Assembly (NCBI GenBank): GCA_038331135.1
Contig: JBBQOS010000045.1
Location: forward strand, 1 to 6,347
Direction: 5' to 3'
Source of the DNA: UBA9337 sp038331135
GTDB taxonomy: Bacteria > Patescibacteriota > Minisyncoccia > Moranbacterales > UBA9337
DNA length: 6,347 nt
Positions 1 through 5,119 of the stretch are shown here, piece by piece. The notes beneath the pieces were generated by a model. It was given only the letters and a program-made list of their open reading frames with translations, had not been told where the DNA came from and did not search any database. The position numbers and the translations under genes are program-made. Each line of letters opens with the position of its first letter. Position 1 is the stretch's first letter.

Positions 1-237
1 CGCATTCCTAATTCTGCCAAAGTGGTGAATGTGCCTGTTGTAGAGCACATCTGGGGGCGAAGTGCTGACAAAAGATTGGCACTGGTGCATGATCCTGCTG
101 ATCCGTTCGTGGTTTCCAACAATGGGGACCTCAATACTTTGGCCATCGGGATTGTTATGTACCCGAATTCTCCGACGGTTTCGTTGAAACCTTTTGGGGG
201 GCTTGGCCAGGGTCAGCATCCTGAGTTGAATAAGTAA
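1..237 (+). CDS. 3' end of an unidentified gene (5' end outside the window)
   Basis: The reading frame is open from the first base of the window to a TAA stop at 235-237, giving 78 residues. A GTG at 22 could serve as a start, but the frame continues upstream without a stop, so a truncated larger gene is more likely. The visible tail is soluble-looking, rich in Gly, Pro, Asn and Val, with stretches such as VVEHIWGRSADKRLALVHD and a C-terminal GGLGQGQHPE; no membrane segment or known motif is seen, and I do not recognise the family. Support for it being coding is the stop codon followed within about 25 bases by a strong intrinsic terminator. The stretch is about 50% G+C by count, much higher than the genes to the right, suggesting it belongs to a different transcription unit and possibly to older core sequence. 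Confidence 0.6.
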   Translation, partial: RIPNSAKVVNVPVVEHIWGRSADKRLALVHDPADPFVVSNNGDLNTLAIGIVMYPNSPTVSLKPFGGLGQGQHPELNK

Positions 238-259
238 TTTTTTCTGCCGCTAATTCGGC

Positions 260-299
260 CCCCGTCTTTCTGCAACTGCAGGGAGACGGGGATTTTTTT
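260..299 (+). terminator. Strong intrinsic terminator of the first gene
   Basis: CCCCGTCT (260-267) pairs perfectly with AGACGGGG (284-291). The inner TTCTGC (268-273) pairs with GCAGGG (278-283), including two G-U pairs, leaving an AACT loop. This makes a 14-bp GC-rich stem followed by A and seven T residues (293-299). It lies 22 bases after the TAA of the upstream gene. There is no T-tract on the other strand beyond the stem, so it should work on plus-strand transcripts only. Confidence 0.93.
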
Positions 300-343
300 A
301 AAAAAATAAAGCTCAGATTATTAAAGATAGTCTGAGCTTTTTT
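300..343. terminator. Bidirectional intrinsic terminator between convergent genes
   Basis: GCTCAGA (311-317) pairs with TCTGAGC (331-337). The stem continues inward through TTAT/ATAG (one G-U pair) and outward through AAA/TTT, leaving a short TAAAG loop. On the plus strand six T residues follow (338-343). On the minus strand the A-rich run 300-310 gives TTTATTTTTTT. It can therefore end minus-strand transcripts of the membrane polymerase gene (stop at 418-420) and act as a second stop for read-through from the left. Confidence 0.85.
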
Positions 344-367
344 AAATTATGTTAAAAATATTTACCG

Positions 368-391
368 ATGCCATATATCCTTATAGGGCAT
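368..391. other. Imperfect hairpin in the 3' region of the membrane polymerase gene
   Basis: ATGCC (368-372) pairs with GGCAT (387-391), then an A-G mismatch, then TATA (374-377) pairs with TATA (382-385) around a TCCT loop. It lies 26 bases beyond the stop codon of the minus-strand gene, in its transcript. No proper T-tract follows directly on either strand, so it is not a convincing terminator by itself. It could stabilise the mRNA 3' end or be chance. The rest of the 344-417 spacer shows nothing convincing. Confidence 0.25.
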
Positions 392-417
392 TGAGCGTGA
401 TTTTAGGTTTTATTTTT

Positions 418-1779
418 TTAAGTTAATTTAGTAGTGGGTTTTTGGTAAATAGCAAATAAGGCTCCCAAGAGAATCCAAAAAGACCATTGCAAAGCCGTGT
501 TTCGGAGGATGTTATCCGCAAAACTCATTAGATACAAACCCAAAGAGATGCCGATAAAAAGAAGAAATAAATTTTTAGTAAAAAATTCTTTTGATTGAAA
601 GTAGCCTTTTATTAAAGTTATAAATAGAGAAATGATCAGAAATAAATAAGCCATAATTCCAAGAATTCCATTTTCAAGCAAAATTTTTAAATAATCATTG
701 TGAGGATCAGGCGAGCCAAATTTTTCTCCACGCTTATCTAAGATAACCTTGCTAGCCGTACCCAATCCATAGCCGGTTGTAATTTTTTCTTTAGAATATT
801 TTAGACTATCTTTCAAGAGATTAATGCGCCATGAAATTGAACTGTATGGATTGTATTCAAATAAATTATTAACCCGTGTATTGAGAGGAGGAATCAAAAG
901 GTATAATAAGAATAAACTTAGAATAGCTCCAGCTAAAAATTTCTTGTATTTAACTATGCCTAAAATAAAAACAACCATCAAAAAAACTATCCAAGCTCCG
1001 CGAGTATAAGTAAGCAGTAGAAGAACAAAAGAAAAAATAAAAAATAGATAAAAAATTATATTTTTGGATTGATATTTTTCTTTATTAAGAATTAAAAAAA
1101 TAATTAAAATAATGGGCAATGTTAGATAGTATGCCAATAGATTTGGATGAGCAAAAGTGCCAAAAATTCTGTTGGAAATATCTTCATCAATGATAGTCAT
1201 TCCTGTTTGGGTAAAAAATTGATAAAAAGCCATTATTCCTGGAATTAAAACAGAAATGATAATGATATAGATTAATTTTTTTAAATCAACTTGATTTTTA
1301 ATTAAGATAAAGCTTAATACATAAAGGAAAAAAATACTTAAAAGTCTTATCCACTCAGCTAGACTTAGCGAAATGCTAATAGAATAGAAGATAGAGCTAA
1401 GAGTCAGCACGATAAAAAGAAAAATCGGCAGTTTGAGAGGGATTGTCTTGAGCTTTTTAAAATTTTTAATAATCAGAAGCAAGGAAAAGCTAACAACGAT
1501 GATAGCCAAGAGAGAGGCGATATTTAGTGAATATTGCCCACTAGAAACAATAGGCTTATTTGTAAATATGTCGAGAGTGGGCCTAAGAAGAATTAAAAAA
1601 AATAATCCATTTAAAGGTTTAATAAAAATAAAAATTACGAATAAAATTCCAGAAAGTATTAAGAAAACCAAAAGTGGTTTGGTGAAGAAAAAAAGAATCC
1701 AAAGAAAAAGAAATAATATAATTATCCCTCCTATTCCCAATGCCGCTTCTCTTAAGGAGGGGATTGTTACACTTGACAT
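418..1779 (-). CDS. O-antigen polymerase/ligase family membrane protein (Wzy/WaaL-like)
   Basis: A 453-residue integral membrane protein with roughly twelve hydrophobic segments (for example about 15-32, 35-54, 84-104, 117-134, 143-160, 167-188, 213-231, 239-257, 261-276, 281-297, 369-391, 403-420 and 428-446). A long hydrophilic loop spans about 298-368, as expected for the outward-facing loop of the Wzy_C domain. Motifs fit the family: GTFAHPNLLAYYL at 207-219, TYTRGAW at 257-263, TGYGLGT at 335-341 and PHNDYL at 359-364. Family members polymerise lipid-linked oligosaccharide repeats or ligate glycans to lipid or protein at the outer face of the cytoplasmic membrane; sequence alone does not separate polymerase from ligase. 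The ATG at 1777-1779 is the natural start, with no Shine-Dalgarno sequence before it. Transcribed divergently from the neighbouring glycosylation genes, with which it probably forms one surface-glycan locus. Confidence 0.88.
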   Translation of the reverse strand: MSSVTIPSLREAALGIGGIIILFLFLWILFFFTKPLLVFLILSGILFVIFIFIKPLNGLFFLILLRPTLDIFTNKPIVSSGQYSLNIASLLAIIVVSFSLLLIIKNFKKLKTIPLKLPIFLFIVLTLSSIFYSISISLSLAEWIRLLSIFFLYVLSFILIKNQVDLKKLIYIIIISVLIPGIMAFYQFFTQTGMTIIDEDISNRIFGTFAHPNLLAYYLTLPIILIIFLILNKEKYQSKNIIFYLFFIFSFVLLLLTYTRGAWIVFLMVVFILGIVKYKKFLAGAILSLFLLYLLIPPLNTRVNNLFEYNPYSSISWRINLLKDSLKYSKEKITTGYGLGTASKVILDKRGEKFGSPDPHNDYLKILLENGILGIMAYLFLIISLFITLIKGYFQSKEFFTKNLFLLFIGISLGLYLMSFADNILRNTALQWSFWILLGALFAIYQKPTTKLT

Positions 1780-1801
1780 ATTGTTTATTTTGTGATATTA
1801 T
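1773..1801 (+). promoter_or_regulatory. Predicted sigma70-type promoter of the four-gene plus-strand cluster
   Basis: TTGACA at 1773-1778 matches the -35 consensus exactly. After a 17-bp spacer comes TATTAT at 1796-1801, preceded by TG at 1793-1794, which makes an extended -10. Transcription should start near 1808, giving a leader of about 43 bases before the ATG at 1851. The -35 box overlaps the start codon of the divergent membrane gene (1777-1779). Confidence 0.7.
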
Positions 1802-1826
1802 TAACAGTTAAATTGAATGTATTCAA
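1798..1826 (-). promoter_or_regulatory. Possible promoter of the membrane polymerase gene
   Basis: Reading the minus strand, TTGAAT (1826-1821) is followed after 17 bp by TAATAA (1803-1798), with TG at 1806-1805 forming an extended -10. The expected transcript start near 1791 leaves a leader of only about a dozen bases. The -10 box overlaps that of the plus-strand promoter (1796-1801), so polymerase could occupy only one at a time. The match is weaker than for the opposite promoter and the region is AT-rich. Confidence 0.35.
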
Positions 1827-1850
1827 TTAGATTAATATTAGACTATTAAT
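1801..1850. repeat. Three adjoining palindromes in the divergent control region
   Basis: Three inverted repeats lie end to end: TTAAC-A-GTTAA (1801-1811); AATTGAAT-GT-ATTCAATT (1811-1828), with perfect 8-base arms; and ATTAATA-TTAGAC-TATTAAT (1831-1850), ending directly before the ATG of the radical SAM gene. The middle one covers the -35 box of the minus-strand promoter and, like the third, lies in the 5' leader of the plus-strand transcript. They could be operator sites or leader hairpins. AT-rich DNA yields palindromes easily, so function is unproven. Confidence 0.4.
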
Positions 1851-2813
1851 ATGAAAAAAACAAGAATAAAAGAGGCTGTAGTGGCTGTTACCTATAAATG
1901 TAATGCTCATTGTCAGATGTGTAATATTTGGAAAATTAAAAATCATTTGGGGGAAATTACGCCCGATGATTTATTTAATTTGCCCAAAAACCTCAAAGAC
2001 ATAAATATAAGCGGAGGAGAGCCATTTCTGAGAAAAGATTTAAAGGAAATTGTTGGTGTTATAAAAAACAGATGTCCTAAAGCCAATTTGGTAATTTCCA
2101 GCAATGGTTTCTCGACGGATTTGATTATTTCTCAAATGAAAGAGATTGTAAAAATAATGCCCAATATCGGAGTTGCAATTTCGATTGATGGAATAGGAGA
2201 GGCACATAATAAAATCAGAGGATTGATTAACTGTTTTGAAAAAGATTTAACTACTATCAGAAAACTAAAAGAAGTTGGCGTTAAAAATGTTAAAATTGGT
2301 TTTACCCTGGGAGATTATAACGCCCGAGAGCTTTTCGAAATATATAAACTTTCTCGCCAGCTTGAAACAGAATTAAGTTTGACGGTGGTTCATTCCAGTG
2401 AAAATTATTTTGGAAAAGCTAACCCGATAAAAGACAAGCATGAGATGCTTCAGGCTCTCGACTGGCTAATAGATAAAGAATTAAGCACTTGGAATTATAA
2501 AAATTGGGGGAGGGCTTATTTTGCTTACGGGGCTAGAGAATTTATCAAAACTGGAAAAAGAATCTTGCCTGATTATTCGGGAATATTAAATATTTTCATT
2601 AATCCGCAAGGGATTGTTTATCCCTGTGATGTGTCGAGCAAAAAAATTGGTAGCTTGAAAGATTTTAAAAATATTGAAAAAATAAATAAAGCGGATTTAA
2701 ATGATTGCGAAAAAAGTTGGATGGTTTGCACCGCCAGACAGGCGATAAAAAAGCATTACGTTAAAGCTATAATTTGGATTATTTGGCACAAATTCTTTAG
2801 AGATAAAATATAA
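1851..2813 (+). CDS. Radical SAM protein with a Cys-poor SPASM/twitch-like C-terminus
   Basis: This 320-residue protein has the radical SAM signature Cys17-x3-Cys21-x2-Cys24 (in TYKCNAHCQMCNIW) near the N-terminus; these cysteines should hold the [4Fe-4S] cluster that cleaves S-adenosylmethionine. The SAM-contacting SGGEP motif is at 54-58, and further barrel strands include VISSNG (81-86), GVAISIDG (107-114) and VKIGFTL (147-153). The C-terminal third resembles the tail of MoaA/PqqE/SPASM-type enzymes: G254-x4-Cys259 (NPQGIVYPC), then Cys286 and Cys293 (DCEKSWMVC). Only three tail cysteines are present, too few for the two auxiliary clusters of a full SPASM domain. A hydrophobic/basic helix at about 299-317 may touch the membrane. 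First gene of the cluster; the next begins 8 bases after its stop. Substrate unknown; the context suggests a sugar, lipid-linked glycan or surface peptide. ATG start without a Shine-Dalgarno sequence. Confidence 0.88.
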   Translation: MKKTRIKEAVVAVTYKCNAHCQMCNIWKIKNHLGEITPDDLFNLPKNLKDINISGGEPFLRKDLKEIVGVIKNRCPKANLVISSNGFSTDLIISQMKEIVKIMPNIGVAISIDGIGEAHNKIRGLINCFEKDLTTIRKLKEVGVKNVKIGFTLGDYNARELFEIYKLSRQLETELSLTVVHSSENYFGKANPIKDKHEMLQALDWLIDKELSTWNYKNWGRAYFAYGAREFIKTGKRILPDYSGILNIFINPQGIVYPCDVSSKKIGSLKDFKNIEKINKADLNDCEKSWMVCTARQAIKKHYVKAIIWIIWHKFFRDKI

Positions 2814-2821
2814 TTTCGATT

Positions 2822-4087
2822 ATGAAAATACTTCAGATAAATAAATTTTATTATAAAAGGGGAGGGAGCGAAACTCACTTTTTTGAGCTTGTAAATCTTT
2901 TGCGAAAAAATAATCACGAAGTGAATGTTTTTTCTACGAAAAATGATAAGAATTTTAAGGCTGAGAGAAATGACTATTTTATTGATGAAATAGAGATGAG
3001 TTTGAGTAATTTTAAAAAAGGATTAAATATTTTTTATAATCGTCAGGCAGTAAAAATGGCAGAAAAAATGATTTTAAATAATCGACCGGATATTGTGCAC
3101 ATCCATAATATCAGCCATCATTTTTCTCCGGCTATCTTAAAAGTTTTTAAAAAGCACAACATCCCCATAATAATGACAGTACACGATTATAAGCTTATCT
3201 GCCCTAATTATAAATTATTTAATAATGGAGAAGTTTGTGAAAAATGTGTTGGGAAAAAATATTATCAATGTGCACTGAATAAATGTATTAAAGATTCTTA
3301 TTTGGCGAGCTCAATAATGACACTTGAAGCTTACTGGGCAAAATGGAATAAATATTATGATTTAGTAAATATATTCATCGCGCCTAGTTATTTTATGCGG
3401 AATAAATTAATCGAAGGGGGGATAAGCGGAAAAAAAGTGAAATATCTAAATAACTTTTTAAGTAATAGTAATATCGAAAAGCAAACTGTAAATGAAAAAA
3501 ATTTTTCTAGATATATTTTATTTTTTGGAAGACTGTCTAAAGAAAAAGGAATTAATTTTCTGATTAAAGCTTTTAAAAATGTTGATGATAAAGAAATTAT
3601 TTTAAAAATAGTAGGAGAAGGTCCCGAAAGCACCAGTTTAAAAAATTTGGTTAAAGAATTAAATTTAGAAAAAAGAGTTAATTTTGCGGGTTATAAATCA
3701 GGTGAAGAATTGGAAAAAATAATTAGCCAATCGGAATTTGTGATAGTGCCCTCTCTTTGGTATGAAAACGCTCCCTATACAATTTTAGAGTCCTATGCCC
3801 TTAAAAAGGCAGTTTTGGGTGCAAAAATTGGAGGCATTAAAGAATTAATTAAGGAAAATGAGACAGGATTAGCATTTGAGGCTGGCAATATAGCTGAACT
3901 GACAAAAAAGATTGATTATCTTTTGTCTTATCCGAAAAAAATGAAAGACATGGGAGAAAATGGAAGGCTCTTTTTAAAAAATAATTTTGAAGAGAAAATA
4001 TATTTAGAAAAATTAATAAAAATATATCAGCAAAAAATGTTAATTGATAAAATAAAAAACCTTGACAAAGAAGCTCGGTTGGGCTAA
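2822..4087 (+). CDS. GT-B glycosyltransferase, family 4, with Cys-rich insert
   Basis: A 421-residue cytoplasmic transferase of the family 4 type, which moves a sugar from a nucleotide donor to a growing glycan with retention of configuration. The acceptor-binding N-domain opens with KILQINKFYYKRGGSETHF (2-20), the usual glycine-rich loop, and has VHIHN at 92-96 and TVHDYKLICPN at 119-129. The donor-binding C-domain has FFGRLSKEKG (234-243), GEGPE (265-269) and the E-x7-E motif in WYENAPYTILES (Glu315 and Glu323). Five cysteines cluster at 127, 139, 142, 150 and 155, including a C-x2-C pair; a subgroup of family 4 enzymes has a similar patch, possibly metal-binding. Donor and acceptor cannot be read from sequence. 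Probably co-transcribed with the radical SAM gene. Its last codons contain a promoter for the following gene. A strongly AT-rich gene, with no Shine-Dalgarno sequence before the ATG. Confidence 0.92.
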   Translation: MKILQINKFYYKRGGSETHFFELVNLLRKNNHEVNVFSTKNDKNFKAERNDYFIDEIEMSLSNFKKGLNIFYNRQAVKMAEKMILNNRPDIVHIHNISHHFSPAILKVFKKHNIPIIMTVHDYKLICPNYKLFNNGEVCEKCVGKKYYQCALNKCIKDSYLASSIMTLEAYWAKWNKYYDLVNIFIAPSYFMRNKLIEGGISGKKVKYLNNFLSNSNIEKQTVNEKNFSRYILFFGRLSKEKGINFLIKAFKNVDDKEIILKIVGEGPESTSLKNLVKELNLEKRVNFAGYKSGEELEKIISQSEFVIVPSLWYENAPYTILESYALKKAVLGAKIGGIKELIKENETGLAFEAGNIAELTKKIDYLLSYPKKMKDMGENGRLFLKNNFEEKIYLEKLIKIYQQKMLIDKIKNLDKEARLG

Positions 4088-4090
4088 AAT
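4062..4090 (+). promoter_or_regulatory. Near-consensus internal promoter for the beta-helix and last glycosyltransferase genes
   Basis: TTGACA (4062-4067) is separated by exactly 17 bp from TAAAAT (4085-4090). The -35 and spacer lie within the last codons of the upstream glycosyltransferase, and the -10 begins on its TAA stop codon (4085-4087). Transcription should start near 4097, leaving a leader of about 20 bases before the ATG at 4119. No terminator lies between the two genes, so read-through from the upstream promoter would add to this one. Confidence 0.75.
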
Positions 4091-4118
4091 TATAAGTTAA
4101 TAATATAATTAATTTAAT

Positions 4119-5072
4119 ATGATGAATGAACTAAAAACATCGAGAAAGGCGCAACTAGGCGGGATTATTCTGCTGTCGTTAGTCTTTATGCTGCCAGTAA
4201 TTTCTATGGCAGGAGGCACAAAGGAAATTTTCGTTAAATCTGGGGCTAGCGGAAAGGAAGACGGTTCTTACGAGCATCCCTATAATACTATTTCCAAAGC
4301 TATTAAAAAAGCTGATGGAAAAACTAAAATAATTGTAAGGAGCGGTGTGTATAGAGAAAATATTACTGTGCCTAGAGATGTAAAAATATCCGGTTCAGAT
4401 AGAAAAAAAGTTATTATTCAGGGAACTGATAAAAATGAGCCAACTGTTACTATGGAAAATAAAACAGAATTATCTGATATTACGGTGGCTGAAGGAAAAA
4501 ACGGAATTTTAATTAAAGACAGTAACAAAAAAGGAGAAATAACTGTGACTAATTGTTTGGTTAGAGATGCTCGCGGGGATGGAATTAAAATAAGTAATGG
4601 AGATAAGAGCTCTGACAGAAAAGTAAATATTATTGATAGCAAGATATATAGTAATGGTAAAAGCGGTATTTTTTCGGAGAGACGCAGAATAGTGATTATG
4701 GATAGTGAAATTTTTGATAATGATTTGGATGGAATAGATCTAGAAAAATCAGTGGAAGCCTACATAGCTAAAAATGAAATTAATGAAAATGACGGCGTGG
4801 GCGTTAAATTAAGATTGGATAGTGCTCAAATAACTGTTACCAAAAATAGTTTCTATAAGAATGGGAAGGATGGTCTAGAGGTACGATCTGGAGGCAAGAC
4901 TGGAAGTGTCAACTTAAGCAAAAATAAACTCATCAAAAATGATAATTTTGGAGTAGTAAAAATTCTAAAAGATGTGGACGGTTTTACTGATTTCAGAGGT
5001 TTAAATATCGCGAAAGATAATACTTTTTCTGAGAACAAAAGAGGCACGATTTCAGCTATAAGGATAAATTAA
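4119..5072 (+). CDS. Secreted right-handed parallel beta-helix protein
   Basis: A 317-residue exported protein. The N-terminus is a classical signal peptide: a basic n-region to about residue 15, a hydrophobic core IILLSLVFMLPVIS (16-29) and likely cleavage after SMA (residue 31). No lipobox cysteine follows. Residues 37-102 match the start of DUF1565/pectin-lyase-fold proteins (FVKSGASGKEDGS, then HPYNTISKAI, then IIVRSGVYRENITV). From about 141 onward at least six, probably seven, coils of 22-31 residues repeat a pattern of strand, N/D-x-[IF]-x2-N, and D/G-G-[IV], starting near 141, 169, 191, 214, 238, 264 and 295. Such folds occur in polysaccharide lyases, epimerases and adhesins; no catalytic residues can be assigned. 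No C-terminal membrane anchor or LPXTG is seen, so it is probably released or held by the glycan. Two ATGs in tandem (4119 and 4122) leave the start uncertain by one codon. It has its own promoter within the preceding gene. Confidence 0.85.
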   Translation: MMNELKTSRKAQLGGIILLSLVFMLPVISMAGGTKEIFVKSGASGKEDGSYEHPYNTISKAIKKADGKTKIIVRSGVYRENITVPRDVKISGSDRKKVIIQGTDKNEPTVTMENKTELSDITVAEGKNGILIKDSNKKGEITVTNCLVRDARGDGIKISNGDKSSDRKVNIIDSKIYSNGKSGIFSERRRIVIMDSEIFDNDLDGIDLEKSVEAYIAKNEINENDGVGVKLRLDSAQITVTKNSFYKNGKDGLEVRSGGKTGSVNLSKNKLIKNDNFGVVKILKDVDGFTDFRGLNIAKDNTFSENKRGTISAIRIN

Positions 5073-5119
5073 TTTTAAGTTAAGGTTAAAGTTGTTTTAA
5101 CTAATCTAACATAAATACG

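Noticed and set aside
22..24. GTG as the true start of the first gene
   Set aside because: The frame stays open to the window edge, no ribosome binding site or promoter precedes the GTG, and a 71-residue protein of this kind is not recognised, so a truncated longer gene is preferred.
349..426. Small plus-strand frame of 25 codons (MLKIFTDAIYPYRALSVILG...) ending in TAA and overlapping the end of the membrane polymerase gene
   Set aside because: It is very short, has no ribosome binding site or promoter, lies directly after a terminator on its own strand, and its hydrophobic half comes from a T-rich stretch. It could be a gene remnant, but nothing supports expression.
824..1009. Plus-strand open frame of 61 codons inside the membrane polymerase gene
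   Set aside because: It is antisense to a well-supported gene and its basic composition is what the complement of Leu/Ile/Phe codons gives.
1433..1795. Plus-strand open frame of 120 codons opposite the membrane polymerase gene
   Set aside because: It is a shadow of the real minus-strand gene: Lys/Arg-rich translation of the complement of hydrophobic codons, with no domain signal.
3388..3633. Minus-strand open frame of 81 codons within the first glycosyltransferase gene
   Set aside because: It is antisense to a gene with clear family 4 motifs and has no promoter or recognisable motif of its own.
5078..5102. Inverted repeat AGTTAA...TTAACT, extended by three G-U pairs, between the beta-helix and last glycosyltransferase genes
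   Set aside because: The stem is weak and no T-tract follows, so it is not a terminator. It is more likely chance in AT-rich spacer DNA.
5086..5117. Possible promoter before the last glycosyltransferase gene (TTAAAG or TTGTTT with a CATAAAT-like -10)
   Set aside because: Spacing (12-14 bp from TTGTTT) or -10 match (ACATAA after TTAAAG) is poor. Co-transcription from the promoter at 4062-4090 explains expression better.
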